A DNA stretch of 64,000 nt from Flagellimonas olearia (GCF_009184425.1 NZ_WELG01000001.1:310001-374000); one strand, 5' to 3'; positions 17,522 to 27,113 are shown, counted from the stretch's first letter. The notes: generated from the sequence alone by a model not told the origin. Program-made: numbers and translations.

Positions 17522-18892
17522 ATGGAAAAACTTAAAATTCATTTTTTGGGTGCTGCGGGTACCGTAACGGGGTCCAAGTTTTATTTGGAAACCGATGAAA
17601 TCAAGATACTGGTAGACTGTGGAATGTTCCAAGGGAACAAAGAACTTCGGATACAGAACTGGGAAGCTTTGCCCATTGATGTTTCACAGATAGATATGGT
17701 CCTGTTGACGCATGGGCATTTGGATCACTGCGGATATCTTCCCCTATTGGTAAAACAGGGATTTCAAGGAAGTATTTTGGGAACGGCACCCACTTTGGAG
17801 ATTGCCAAGATCATTCTTGAAGACAGTGCCAAAATATTGGAAGAAGAAGCGGAAAGAGCCAATAAGGAAGGGTACAGTAAGCATGACCCGGCACTTCCGC
17901 TGTTTGACCAGCACGACGTGATGGCCACCTTAAAACTCTTTAAAAGTATAGAAGAGGAGGAAGATATAGGGCTTTCACCCCATTGTTCGGTACGTTTCAG
18001 ATATAATGGCCATATCATTGGTTCAACGTTTATTGAGATTGACCTTTTTGGCAAAAAGTTGGTGTTCTCTGGTGATGTGGGACGTTTAAAGGACGACCTA
18101 CTTGATTCGCCCAAACGTCCACAATGGGCCGATTATATTTTTGTGGAAAGTACCTATGGTGACAGGGAACATCCCGAAGAAGATTTGGAGGCTATTTTAC
18201 AGGAACTCATCCAAAGGACCATTCAAAGAAGGGGTACCTTGATCATTCCATCTTTTGCTGTGGAGCGATTGCAATCCCTCATGTATTTGTTGTATAAACT
18301 TTACGATAGGAACAAAATCCCCAACATTCCCATATTCGTGGACAGTCCCATGGGAATAAACGTACTGGAGGTCTTTGGTCGATTTCCCAAATGGCATAAG
18401 CTTGCCCCGGAAGAATACCGTAATATGTGCAACCATGTTACTTTGGTAAGCTCATATCGCGAAACATGGGAAACCATTGATGATCCCAGGCCCAAAATCG
18501 TCATTGCGGGTAGTGGCATGGTTACGGGGGGAAGGGTGCTTACCTATATCAAACAACTGGCGGATATGGATTCCACCTCCATATTGTTGGTGGGATATCA
18601 AGCCGAAGGAACCCGGGGCAGGGATTTGTTGGAGGGCGCACAGGAATTGAAAATGTTTGGAAAATATGTGCCGATCAAGGCCAATGTGCAGCATTTGGAA
18701 AGTTTATCGGCCCATGCAGACCAAAAGGAACTGTTGCATTGGCTTGAAGGCGTGGACAATGTGCCGGAAAAAGTGTTCCTCATACATGGGGAAACCGAGG
18801 CCATGGCTGTTTTTAAGACCAAGATTGAAGAAGTGTTCGGATGGCACACCCATATTCCTGAACTCCATGAAACCGTTGAAATTTTCCTTTGA
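17522..18892 (+). CDS. Metallo-beta-lactamase/beta-CASP RNase-type protein
   Basis: A 456-residue zinc nuclease of the CPSF-73/RNase J superfamily. The N-terminal metallo-beta-lactamase fold shows the metal motif 'LTHGHLDHCGYLP' (near residues 62-72), an Asp ligand in 'VFSGDVGR' and 'VESTYGDREH'. A beta-CASP insert follows ('IPSFAVERLQSLMYLLYKL'), then 'VIAGSGMVTGGRVLTYI' and the C-terminal RMMBL signature 'SLSAHADQKELLHWL' with late His residues in 'FLIHGE'. The family cleaves RNA; some members act on tRNA-like or mRNA ends. It follows the ATP-cone nuclease gene with only three bases between. Cytoplasmic; no signal peptide. Confidence 0.9.
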   Translation: MEKLKIHFLGAAGTVTGSKFYLETDEIKILVDCGMFQGNKELRIQNWEALPIDVSQIDMVLLTHGHLDHCGYLPLLVKQGFQGSILGTAPTLEIAKIILEDSAKILEEEAERANKEGYSKHDPALPLFDQHDVMATLKLFKSIEEEEDIGLSPHCSVRFRYNGHIIGSTFIEIDLFGKKLVFSGDVGRLKDDLLDSPKRPQWADYIFVESTYGDREHPEEDLEAILQELIQRTIQRRGTLIIPSFAVERLQSLMYLLYKLYDRNKIPNIPIFVDSPMGINVLEVFGRFPKWHKLAPEEYRNMCNHVTLVSSYRETWETIDDPRPKIVIAGSGMVTGGRVLTYIKQLADMDSTSILLVGYQAEGTRGRDLLEGAQELKMFGKYVPIKANVQHLESLSAHADQKELLHWLEGVDNVPEKVFLIHGETEAMAVFKTKIEEVFGWHTHIPELHETVEIFL

Positions 18893-18906
18893 CCCCATGG
18901 GTGGGG
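18893..18906. terminator. Small hairpin between convergent beta-CASP and upp genes
   Basis: CCCCA and TGGGG arms enclose a TGGG loop just after the stop of the plus-strand gene and before the stop of upp on the other strand. Position fits a bidirectional transcription barrier, but no T-tract is present, so this is weak. Confidence 0.3.
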
Positions 18907-18909
18907 GCA

Positions 18910-19563
18910 TCATAATTTGATTCCATAGCTCAAATCACCCGCATCACCCAAACCGGGAACAATATACCCTTTGCTGGAAAGCTCATCATCTATGGCCGCT
19001 ATCCATAACTGTGTATCCTCCGGGAATACTTTTTTTACCTTTTCAACACCTGGCTGGGATCCAATTACGGAAATGATATGGATTTTTTTGGGCGTACCAT
19101 GGCCTTTTAAAACATTGAGTACATTTTCCAAGGTCTTTCCCGTGGCCAACATGGGGTCTGTCAGCACCAATACTTTATTCTCCAGGCAAGGTGCGGCAAA
19201 GTACTTGACCACCACTTCAAAATCATCCGAATCGTTGGGATGATGGCGGTATGCGGAGATGAATGCATTTTCGGCAGCATCAAAGTAGTTCAAAATGCCA
19301 TGATGTAAGGGCAAACCGGCCCTGAGTACGGAACAAAGCACCAATTGATCTGTACAGCTCTGGATTTTTTTTGAACCCAATGGGGTGATGACTTCTTTTT
19401 CCAGATAGGTTAGGGTCTTGCTCATCTCATAGCCCAAGACCTCACCGATCCGTTCAATGTTCCTTCGGAACCGCATGGCGTCTTTCTGAATCCCCACGTC
19501 CCGTATTTCAGAAATAAAGGTGTTTAGCACGGAAGGGGATGTATCAAAACGGTTGATGATCAT
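18910..19563 (-). CDS. upp: Uracil phosphoribosyltransferase
   Basis: Converts uracil and PRPP to UMP in pyrimidine salvage. The PRPP-binding loop 'VLVLTDPMLATGKTL' and the C-terminal uracil-binding segment 'GYIVPGLGDAGDLSYG' are unmistakable, and 'RFRRNIERIGEVLGYEMSK' is the usual N-terminal helix. I place the start at the ATG giving 'MIINRFDTSPSVLN' (217 residues, the normal family length), not at a GTG 15 codons upstream, whose extra residues have no family counterpart. It is a housekeeping gene convergent with the nuclease pair. Confidence 0.94.
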   Translation of the reverse strand: MIINRFDTSPSVLNTFISEIRDVGIQKDAMRFRRNIERIGEVLGYEMSKTLTYLEKEVITPLGSKKIQSCTDQLVLCSVLRAGLPLHHGILNYFDAAENAFISAYRHHPNDSDDFEVVVKYFAAPCLENKVLVLTDPMLATGKTLENVLNVLKGHGTPKKIHIISVIGSQPGVEKVKKVFPEDTQLWIAAIDDELSSKGYIVPGLGDAGDLSYGIKL

Positions 19564-20211
19564 ATCGAAAGTATCAGTAGGATTAAAGGTCTTTCGTAAA
19601 AATAACACATAATACTTCTGGTTTTACATGATGTCGCTTATAGCACCTTCCTGATTTATATTGGGCATAATGATACTATTAAGGATACTGCGCAAAGGAT
19701 TAAAAGCGTAGAGAAGTAACACAAAGGTGATATAATGATAATCTGCGATTAACTGGGACGGGGTAACTTGAACATTTACCCTGTAAATTGAACTTTTTTA
19801 AAATCCTGAGCGTGTCTGGCTTTTAACATATTGTATGTTTCTGTAAATCAATCAAGTAAATTAGACTTCATGATTTAGCACTCTCATTTATAAAAAAAAT
19901 GGCCAACAATAAGTTATATTAGCGAAATTCTTGATTTTATTAGAGAAAAGCGGTTGAAGAGAAATTCTAGGATACGACTGTTTTGAAATATCACAAAAAA
20001 ACATTGTAATTTTAGGATTTTATCCAAAGAATATCGTTAAAAATTTGAAAATTTACAGAAATTTTCGAGAATTGGCGGTGATGTACTTGATGATACGCTT
20101 AATATAGAAAAAAAATGGATGCGTATGGAACGCGTTTGAAGGCATCCAAACACAACAGTTCGGGTAAGCGGCATTAAAAGTATTTCCCCCTATTTTTTCT
20201 ATCGCCAGAAA
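19564..20211. other. Intergenic region upstream of ECF sigma gene 1 and upp
   Basis: No convincing gene in about 650 bases that separate the divergent upp and ECF sigma genes; the region is AT-rich, especially its right half, and should hold both promoters. A clear inverted repeat lies at 20047-20066. I could not pick a -33/-7 pair with confidence. Confidence 0.6.
20047..20066. repeat. Inverted repeat upstream of ECF sigma gene 1
   Basis: GAAAATTT, a four-base ACAG spacer and AAATTTTC form perfect eight-base arms about 145 bases before the ECF sigma start. It could be an operator or merely AT-rich chance. Confidence 0.4.
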
Positions 20212-20820
20212 ATGAATAAAGATTTTTACAGCGCAGAGGACTTTCAGTTTTCCCAATTTAAAAAAGGGGATAACCGCGCTTTTGAGTTTTTTTTCAATAA
20301 GTACTTCAATGATATCGTAGGGTTCAGTCAAAAGTTTATTGGCGATCGTGACAAGGCCAAGAGTGTATCCCAAGATGCATTTATCAAATTATGGACCAAC
20401 CGGGATAAGATCATTAAGATAGGAGGTATCCGCTCATTTTTGTTTACTTCGGCCAAAACCGATTGTTTGAACCTGCTTCGCCATAAAAAAGTCAAGAGAA
20501 GGTATGAATCCTTGAAACTCCAGGAAAAGGAAAGATTATTGGATATGGAAATTCTGGATTCTTTAAGGTTTGATTCCATGACCTTTTCCGAGCTTGAGGA
20601 ATTGGTTGAAAAGTCCATTGCCGAGATGCCTGAAAAATGCAGGCAGATCTTTATGAAGAAGCGCATGGAGAACAAGAAGAACAAGGAGATAGCTGAAGAA
20701 ATGGACATCACCCTAAAAGCAGTGGAGGCCAATATGACCCGGGCACTAAAATTTCTCAAATTAAGACTCGCCAGCTACATTCCCTACATCCTGATTTTAA
20801 TTTTTTTAACGCTTTTTTAA
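20212..20820 (+). CDS. ECF-type sigma factor 1
   Basis: A 202-residue extracytoplasmic-function sigma factor. Region 2 is recognisable as 'RAFEFFFNKYFNDIVGFSQK' followed by 'SVSQDAFIKLWTNRDKI', and region 4 as 'MPEKCRQIFMKKRMENKKN' followed by 'IAEEMDITLKAVEANMTRAL'. The last 15 residues are hydrophobic ('YIPYILILIFLTLF'), which is common in Bacteroidota ECF factors and may anchor the factor near the FecR anti-sigma. It is followed by fecR, an STN-containing SusC and SusD, the standard trans-envelope signalling set: ligand-loaded SusC signals through FecR to release the sigma factor. An ECF-like promoter motif lies between this gene and fecR, so fecR can be transcribed separately. Confidence 0.92.
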   Translation: MNKDFYSAEDFQFSQFKKGDNRAFEFFFNKYFNDIVGFSQKFIGDRDKAKSVSQDAFIKLWTNRDKIIKIGGIRSFLFTSAKTDCLNLLRHKKVKRRYESLKLQEKERLLDMEILDSLRFDSMTFSELEELVEKSIAEMPEKCRQIFMKKRMENKKNKEIAEEMDITLKAVEANMTRALKFLKLRLASYIPYILILIFLTLF

Positions 20821-20836
20821 AAAAAACTTAACTCTT

Positions 20837-20868
20837 ATATAGGGTAGCATGTCTTTGAGGTGTACCTA
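20837..20868 (+). promoter_or_regulatory. Shared ECF-type promoter motif upstream of fecR 1
   Basis: ATAT-AGGGT, eight bases, TTTG, four bases, GTACCTA. The same layout, AGGGT-N8-TTTS-N4-GTAYYTA, occurs before fecR 2 and before the oxidative operon. I read AGGGT as the -35-like and GTAYYTA as the -10-like element. The motif overlaps an upstream ATG at 20849, which argues for the fecR start at 20891. Confidence 0.6.
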
Positions 20869-20890
20869 CTACAAACACCAAAGACTTTCA

Positions 20891-22018
20891 ATGGAATATC
20901 GTTTGATAACCAAATACCTGTCGGAAGCAGCTTCCGAAGCCGAGGTGGCAAAAATTTTCCAATGGATAGAAGCCTCTCCCAATAACAAGGAGGCTTTCAT
21001 GGAAATAAAGAAAATATGGGCCTTGGGAACCAAGGGCGATGCAGATATTGAAAAAGCTTGGTATGAAATACAAGAGCGTCTCAGCATCATGTCGCGCAGA
21101 AGAAAAAGGACCAATGTCCTTAAATACGCTGCCGTTTTCATTGGACTGGTTGCTGGAGCCTATGTTTGGTTGTTCCAAGAACCCGCGGAAAACCCAGGGT
21201 TGATCATTGAGGACAGTGCCGTGGTTCTTAGTACCGGTGACAATACCTCAGAGAAGCTCAACGTAAATTCCGAGCAGAACTTTGCAACCCAAGGCGGAAA
21301 GGTGTTTGCAACCCAGATAGGGAACAAAATTGTATATAAGACCAACGAGTCCATGAAGGAGTTGGTGTACAATGAAATAAAAGTACCTCATGGAAAAACG
21401 TTCCAGTTGGTACTTTCAGATGGTTCCTTGGTGCATCTCAATTCGGGTACCTCCATGAAATTTCCGGTCAACTTTCTGCCAGATCAAGAAAGAAAGGTAT
21501 TCTTGGACGGAGAAGCTTATTTTGAGGTGGCCAGAGACGAGAAACGCCCCTTTTTGGTGGAAGCCAATGATATAGATGTCCAAGTTCTGGGAACACATTT
21601 TAATGTAAGCTCCTATAAAGGTACCGAACCTTTTGCGGTATTGGTGGAAGGAAGTGTTTCGGTGTCGGATAATCATCAGGAAGAAAACTCTGGGGCTTCC
21701 CAGGTCATTGTGCCTGGACAAAAAGCATCATTGACCTCCAACGGATTTGCTGTGGAGGAGGTAGATGTGAACGATTACTTGGAATGGAGACAGGGAAGAT
21801 TGATTTTCAACAACGAGTCTTTCCAAGAAATTGTCTACAAAATTGAAAGAAGGTACAATGTAGAGATCAGTAACGCCTACACAGAACTGGATCCCATAAA
21901 GTTCAATGGTAAATTTGGAAACGAAACCATCATTGATCTATTGGATACGTTCAAGGAAAGTGCTGGATTTGACTACTATATTGAAGATAATAAAGTGATA
22001 ATTAATCAACCCAACTAA
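20891..22018 (+). CDS. FecR-family anti-sigma factor 1
   Basis: A single-pass inner-membrane regulator partnering ECF sigma 1. The N-terminal cytoplasmic helical domain starts 'MEYRLITKYLSEAASEAEVA', the membrane helix is 'YAAVFIGLVAGAYVWLF' (about residues 79-95), and the periplasmic FecR domain contains 'VPHGKTFQLVLSDGSLVHLN' and 'GEAYFEVARDEKRPFLV', ending in an STN-like C-terminal piece ('SFQEIVYKIERRYNVEI'). This ATG gives 375 residues and the usual FecR opening. An ATG 14 codons upstream would add residues without family character and lies inside the promoter motif. The periplasmic part would contact the STN domain of the SusC encoded 117 bases downstream. Confidence 0.92.
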   Translation: MEYRLITKYLSEAASEAEVAKIFQWIEASPNNKEAFMEIKKIWALGTKGDADIEKAWYEIQERLSIMSRRRKRTNVLKYAAVFIGLVAGAYVWLFQEPAENPGLIIEDSAVVLSTGDNTSEKLNVNSEQNFATQGGKVFATQIGNKIVYKTNESMKELVYNEIKVPHGKTFQLVLSDGSLVHLNSGTSMKFPVNFLPDQERKVFLDGEAYFEVARDEKRPFLVEANDIDVQVLGTHFNVSSYKGTEPFAVLVEGSVSVSDNHQEENSGASQVIVPGQKASLTSNGFAVEEVDVNDYLEWRQGRLIFNNESFQEIVYKIERRYNVEISNAYTELDPIKFNGKFGNETIIDLLDTFKESAGFDYYIEDNKVIINQPN

Positions 22019-22053
22019 AAACCACTTGCCAATGAATTAAAACAAACTGACTC

Positions 22054-22080
22054 AAAAAAAGGGAACGCGGCCACGTTCCC
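22054..22080 (-). terminator. A-tract plus hairpin in the susC 1 leader (terminator-shaped on minus strand)
   Basis: Seven A residues are followed by GGGAACG, a six-base loop and CGTTCCC, 55 bases before the susC start. Read on the minus strand this is a hairpin followed by a U-tract, the form of an intrinsic terminator for an antisense transcript. On the plus strand it could fold as a leader hairpin. Comparable elements precede the other two complete susC genes. Confidence 0.5.
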
Positions 22081-22135
22081 CTAAACAAATGATTTTAACT
22101 GAAGGATTGTTAATCAATCAAAATCTCTCAAAATT

Positions 22136-25100
22136 ATGAAAAACAACCATTGGTTTTCCTGTTTTTTGGAAAACATTTTAAACAAGAACCGAACATTGAA
22201 GGTTTCGATCTTATTATTTATATGTGTCTTGTTCAATCTCCATGCGAGTTCATATTCCCAGAACACAAAAGTGACGGTGAGTGTGAACAACGCCCCTATT
22301 GAAATGGTATTGGGCCAGATAGAGAACCAAAGTAAATTCAAATTCTTTTACAAAACAGGTGAAGTTGATGTGAACAAAAAGGTGACCATCAATGTGAAGA
22401 ACATCGCTATCAAAGATTTGTTGCAAAAAATCTTTGTTGGGGACAATATCTCTTTTGTAACCGTAAAGAACCAGATTGTCTTGAAGAGCAACAGACCTAC
22501 AAAGCCTGTTTTTTCTGGAAAAACCCCTATGGCCAATGCGGAGCAACCTGCTCCACAGATTTCCATTAGCGGAACCATAGTGGACAGTAACGGAGTTCCT
22601 ATTCTTGGAGCCTCGGTCATAGAAAAAGGGACCACCAATGGTACCGCGGCCGACTTTGATGGGAACTATGTGCTACAGGTTTCCGGTCCTGACGCCGTTT
22701 TGGTATTCAGTTCATTGGGATTCTCTACCCAAGAGATTGCCGTAGGAACCGCCACTACCTTAAATGTGACCTTGATGGAAGATGCACAGAGTCTTGATGA
22801 AGTGGTCATTGTGGGGTATGGTACCCAGCGTAAAAGTGACTTGACCGGTGCCATTTCATCTGTTTCATCGGATGATGTACAAGGACAGCCTGTTGCCAAC
22901 ATCAACGAAGCGGTTCAGGGAAGAATACCTGGTGTGGAGATTACTTCCAGTTCAGGTGAACCTGGGGCACCCCTACAGATCAGGGTTCGTGGTATGGGTA
23001 CTTTTGGAAATACCGGTCCACTATATGTTGTGGATGGTATGCCGGTAAACGTTACCGATGTAAACTCCATAGACCCAAATTCAATTGAGTCCATGGACAT
23101 CTTGAAAGATGCCTCTGCTTCTGCCATTTATGGTTCCAGAGCTGCCAACGGGGTGGTTTTGATCACTACCAAAGCAGGAAAAAGTGGTAAACCTAAAGTG
23201 ACCATAGACAGTTACTACGGTATTCAGGAGTTTACGGATTTCATTCCTTTATTGAACTCTAGGGAATATGCACAGTTGAACATTGATGCTTCTGCTGCGG
23301 CCGGAGCTACCGTAGAACCCGCATTTGCAAATCCTGAAAGCATCACAGTAGATACAGATTGGCAAAAGGCAGCCTATCAGGCGGCTCCTATCCAAAACTA
23401 TAATGTATCCATATCAGGAGGTAGCGAAAACGCAAAGTACTCTGCTTCTGGTGGCTATTTTGACCAGGAAGGTATCATGGTGTTCAGTAACTTCAAAAGA
23501 TATACTGCCCGTGTAAAGAGTGAATTCAAGATTGGGGAAAAATTGACTATTGGAGAGTCCATTAACCTTAGTAGGGGATTAGGACTCAATATGGGTCAAG
23601 GAAACAACTTGGATTTTGCCTACTTATTGGGAGCTTCACCAACCATGCCTATTTTCAGGGAAGGAAACCTTGGAGGGTACGCCGGTCCAAATGCGGCTGA
23701 AACCGGAAGGAACAACCGTGAAAACATTGTGGGTAGAAGGAACTTCAGACGTACCTATACCACCATCAATAAGATTTTGGGAAGCTTGTATGCCGAATAT
23801 CAGATCATTCCTAATTTGAAGTATCGTTTGAACTTGGGTATCAATGCTGGTTTCAATACCTCTAAATTGTATGTGCCCAAATTTGAGATGGAGAACAGGA
23901 CCAACCTTGTTCAGCAATTGACTGAGAGCAAGAGAGAGTCTTACGAATATTTGGTCGAAAATATTTTGACCTACGACAAGCAATTTGAAGATTTCTCCCT
24001 TTCCCTTTTGGGTGGATATACAGAGCAGAATGCCTTCTATAGCAATATAGGTGGGTCCATTCGCGAATTCCCTAGCAATGAGCTACAGGTGATTGACGCA
24101 GGAACGGGAAGCTTCACTATTCAAGGAAACGAGTCTGAATGGGCTTTGAGATCATATTTGGGAAGGGCCAACATTACTGTTTTGGACAAGTATCTGTTTA
24201 CAGCCACCTTCCGTCGTGATGGTTCTTCAAGATTTGGTAGCCAGAACAGATATGGTAATTTCCCATCCGTAGCTTTGGGATGGAACATTTCCAGGGAAAA
24301 CTTCATGTCTGCCATACCAGCCATCAGCAACCTAAAGTTAAGGGGAAGCTGGGGTAAATTGGGTAACCAGGATACCAATGACAATTATGTGAACCAGACC
24401 ACCATTGATACCACACCAAGGTATATTTTGGGAGCAGGTCAAGGCATAGCCGCCGCCGCCGCGGTTACCAGCTTGGGTAACCCAGCCTTGAAATGGGAAT
24501 CCACAACACAGACCAACGTAGGTGTTGATTTAGGATTGTTGGATGGATCTATTTTCTTCACCGCAGATTACTGGGTTAAGGATACTGATGGCGTTTTATT
24601 GCGTACTCCGATTTCCGTGGCCACTGGTATTGAAAGATCCTTAGGCCCATACGAGAACTCTGCAGGGATCAAAAACTCCGGTTTCGAGTTCTTGTTGGGA
24701 TACAGAAAAGATCGTAACGATTTCAACTATGAGGTATCGGTCAACTTATCCACGGTTAAGAATGAGGTGACCAGCTTGGGAGATGGAACAACATCCATCA
24801 TCAACTTGGTGAACAATGCCTATAATTACGGAACCTTTACACGTACCACAGTTGGAGAGAGCATGTCCAGCTTCTATGGTTATGTTGCTGATGGAATCTT
24901 CCAGAACGATCAAGAGGTGGCCAGCCATGCCACACAGCCTGGTGCCGCACCTGGAGATGTTAGGTTCAAGGACTTGAACGGAGATGGGGCCATCACCGAT
25001 GCAGATAGAAAGGTGATAGGAGATCCATTCCCTGACTTCAGCTATGGAATCAACGGAAGCATGTCCTACAAGAACTTTGATTTGAGCTTGAGCTTCCAAG

Positions 25101-25549
25101 GTGTTGCCGGAAAGGAACTTTACAATAGCCAGAGGGCCTATTTGGAAAGTATGGACGGTGAGCATGAGCAAATGGCCACTACATTGAACCGCTGGACCGG
25201 GGAAGGTTCCACAAATACGTTCCCAAGAGCGGTACGTGGAAATCCTAACGACAACACGCGTCCTTCAACACGTTTTCTTGAAAATGCTTCTTTCTTGAAA
25301 TTGCGTAACATCCAAGTAGGGTATAGATTCCCAAAAACAATCTTGGATTCTGTTGGACTGACCAATGCCAGGGTTTATTTAAGTGCCCAAAATGTGTTCA
25401 CCATTACCGATTACTCAGGATATAACCCTGATGTACTTGGTGGATCTGGTTGGGCGACCAACGATTTGAATCCTCTAGCAGTAGGGGTTGATACGGGAAC
25501 TTATCCTTTGCCAAGAACCATACAATTGGGTGTGCAAATAGGATTGTAG
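22136..25549 (+). CDS. SusC/RagA-type TonB-dependent receptor with STN signalling domain (1)
   Basis: A 1137-residue outer-membrane importer. After a long signal peptide ('VSILLFICVLFNLHASSYSQ') comes an STN domain (about residues 50-120, 'VSVNNAPIEMVLGQIENQS') that signals to FecR. Next are a carboxypeptidase-regulatory-like domain ('ISGTIVDSNGVPILGASVIE'), the TonB-box-like region and plug ('GYGTQRKSDLTGAISSV', 'MDILKDASASAIYGSRAANG') and the barrel. The C-terminus is 'PLPRTIQLGVQIGL'. The STN domain places it under the ECF/FecR pair upstream. SusD follows after 36 bases. Ligand unknown; the SelA-like gene downstream hints at amino-sugar material. Confidence 0.95.
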   Translation: MKNNHWFSCFLENILNKNRTLKVSILLFICVLFNLHASSYSQNTKVTVSVNNAPIEMVLGQIENQSKFKFFYKTGEVDVNKKVTINVKNIAIKDLLQKIFVGDNISFVTVKNQIVLKSNRPTKPVFSGKTPMANAEQPAPQISISGTIVDSNGVPILGASVIEKGTTNGTAADFDGNYVLQVSGPDAVLVFSSLGFSTQEIAVGTATTLNVTLMEDAQSLDEVVIVGYGTQRKSDLTGAISSVSSDDVQGQPVANINEAVQGRIPGVEITSSSGEPGAPLQIRVRGMGTFGNTGPLYVVDGMPVNVTDVNSIDPNSIESMDILKDASASAIYGSRAANGVVLITTKAGKSGKPKVTIDSYYGIQEFTDFIPLLNSREYAQLNIDASAAAGATVEPAFANPESITVDTDWQKAAYQAAPIQNYNVSISGGSENAKYSASGGYFDQEGIMVFSNFKRYTARVKSEFKIGEKLTIGESINLSRGLGLNMGQGNNLDFAYLLGASPTMPIFREGNLGGYAGPNAAETGRNNRENIVGRRNFRRTYTTINKILGSLYAEYQIIPNLKYRLNLGINAGFNTSKLYVPKFEMENRTNLVQQLTESKRESYEYLVENILTYDKQFEDFSLSLLGGYTEQNAFYSNIGGSIREFPSNELQVIDAGTGSFTIQGNESEWALRSYLGRANITVLDKYLFTATFRRDGSSRFGSQNRYGNFPSVALGWNISRENFMSAIPAISNLKLRGSWGKLGNQDTNDNYVNQTTIDTTPRYILGAGQGIAAAAAVTSLGNPALKWESTTQTNVGVDLGLLDGSIFFTADYWVKDTDGVLLRTPISVATGIERSLGPYENSAGIKNSGFEFLLGYRKDRNDFNYEVSVNLSTVKNEVTSLGDGTTSIINLVNNAYNYGTFTRTTVGESMSSFYGYVADGIFQNDQEVASHATQPGAAPGDVRFKDLNGDGAITDADRKVIGDPFPDFSYGINGSMSYKNFDLSLSFQGVAGKELYNSQRAYLESMDGEHEQMATTLNRWTGEGSTNTFPRAVRGNPNDNTRPSTRFLENASFLKLRNIQVGYRFPKTILDSVGLTNARVYLSAQNVFTITDYSGYNPDVLGGSGWATNDLNPLAVGVDTGTYPLPRTIQLGVQIGL

Positions 25550-25585
25550 GAAACCGAGGAAAATAAATCGAAAAAAATAGAGATC

Positions 25586-27025
25586 ATGAAATATATATAT
25601 AAAATACTTACTCTTAGCTGCTTGGCATTATCTCTAGGCAGTTGCGAAAAAGATTTTTTGGATAAAACTCCGCCAGATGCCATTCCAGTTGACGGGTTCT
25701 TTAACTCGGCCGAACGTGCGGAGCAAGGGGTAAATGCTATTTATGCAACCCTGCAGACCACTGAATTGTATTCTAACACCATGTCTAAATTGTACACTCC
25801 GCCAACAGGTGAGGTGGTGCTTACCAATACTGGTGGTTATGGATTCAATGATTTTACCTATTCCGCTGCCGATGGTATCCTAATGGACGTGTACGGAAAG
25901 CTGTATGAAGGCGTATTTAGGGCCAATACAGTAATCAAAGAAGTACCTTTGATGGAAGACATCGATGCAAGTCTTCAGAGTAGGTTGGTGGGAGAAGCCA
26001 AGTTCTTACGTGCATTTTATTACTGGCATTTGACCACCCTTTGGGGAGATGTGCCCCTGTTCACAGAACCTTTTGAGGTGCCTTCGGACGCTTTGGTGGC
26101 AAAATCAACCAGGGCTGCCATCTATGAGGTGATGATTCAGGATTTGATAGATGCGGAAGCAGTGCTTCCAGAAGTTTACGGAGCCTCGGATTTGGGTAGA
26201 GCCACCAAAGGAGCTGCACAGGCCCTTTTGGGAAAAGTCTATCTGTATGATGAGAACTATGAGCAGGCCGAAGCTTGGCTTGGTGAGGTAATCGATTCAG
26301 AGCTGTATGACTTGGTAGAGAACTTCGGAGATGTTATCAATATCAACAGTGAGAACAATGTGGAGTCCGTTTTTGAAATCCAGTTTGCCGAAGTGGGTGA
26401 AGGCGATGTTGGTACCTTAAGGGTATCTTACAACAACCCACAGGTAAATGGAGGTTTTGGAAACAATTTGCCCACACAGACCATTGTTGATGCTTTTGAA
26501 GATGGTGACCCAAGACTTAACGAATCCATCTTTATTGATGGCGATGTTTTTGCCCCTGAACTAAGTACAGAGAGCTTGAACTTGGATACCTATCAATCCG
26601 TATGGTCCGCAACAGGATATAACCTTAAAAAAGGTTTGTTCCCCGTAATGTACGTGAACAACAGAGGGACCAACTTCCCGGCCATCAGATATGCAGATGT
26701 ATTGTTGATGTATGCAGAGGCTGCCAATGAATTGGATATGAGGGATGTTGCCCGTGATGCGGTGAACGAAGTTCGTGACCGTGTGGGAATGACCTTGTTG
26801 GATGCAGGAACCACAGGGACCAAAGAAGCTTTGTTCGATGCCATTGTGCATGAAAGACAAGTGGAGTTGGCCTTTGAATACCATCGTTTCAATGATTTGA
26901 GAAGATGGGGATTGGCCCAAACTGTCTTGGGACCCAATGGTTATGCAGAACGAAACAGATATTACCCATTACCTCAGGAAGAAATAGATACCAATGAAAA
27001 CCTTGTTCAAAGACAAGGATGGTAA
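25586..27025 (+). CDS. SusD/RagB-family lipoprotein (1)
   Basis: Partner lipoprotein of the preceding SusC, 479 residues. The lipobox is 'ALSLGSCEKDF' (Cys20). SusD_N is visible as 'GFFNSAERAEQGVNAIYATL', the conserved helix as 'GEAKFLRAFYYWHLTTLWG', and the C-terminal SusD region as 'AIRYADVLLMYAEAANEL' and 'ERQVELAFEYHRFNDLRRWG'. A compact hairpin and 154 bases separate it from the SelA-like gene. Confidence 0.95.
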   Translation: MKYIYKILTLSCLALSLGSCEKDFLDKTPPDAIPVDGFFNSAERAEQGVNAIYATLQTTELYSNTMSKLYTPPTGEVVLTNTGGYGFNDFTYSAADGILMDVYGKLYEGVFRANTVIKEVPLMEDIDASLQSRLVGEAKFLRAFYYWHLTTLWGDVPLFTEPFEVPSDALVAKSTRAAIYEVMIQDLIDAEAVLPEVYGASDLGRATKGAAQALLGKVYLYDENYEQAEAWLGEVIDSELYDLVENFGDVININSENNVESVFEIQFAEVGEGDVGTLRVSYNNPQVNGGFGNNLPTQTIVDAFEDGDPRLNESIFIDGDVFAPELSTESLNLDTYQSVWSATGYNLKKGLFPVMYVNNRGTNFPAIRYADVLLMYAEAANELDMRDVARDAVNEVRDRVGMTLLDAGTTGTKEALFDAIVHERQVELAFEYHRFNDLRRWGLAQTVLGPNGYAERNRYYPLPQEEIDTNENLVQRQGW

Positions 27026-27067
27026 TTGATTCATTTTGAATGACAGAGGAAATTTAAAATAAGTATA

Positions 27068-27113
27068 CAGTGAAGAGTGCCACAGGAGTAGGTTCTGTGG
27101 CACTCGGACACTG
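27068..27113 (+). terminator. Two-tier hairpin between susD 1 and selA-like gene 1
   Basis: AGTGCCACAG, a nine-base loop and CTGTGGCACT form a perfect ten-base stem, flanked by an outer CAGTG/CACTG stem. Only a mixed T/G run ('tgttgtttt') follows, so partial termination or 3'-end protection of the susCD mRNA is more likely than a full stop. Confidence 0.5.

Noticed and set aside
18910-19608. Longer upp starting at GTG
   Set aside because: The extra 15 residues have no family counterpart; the internal ATG gives the usual length and N-terminus.
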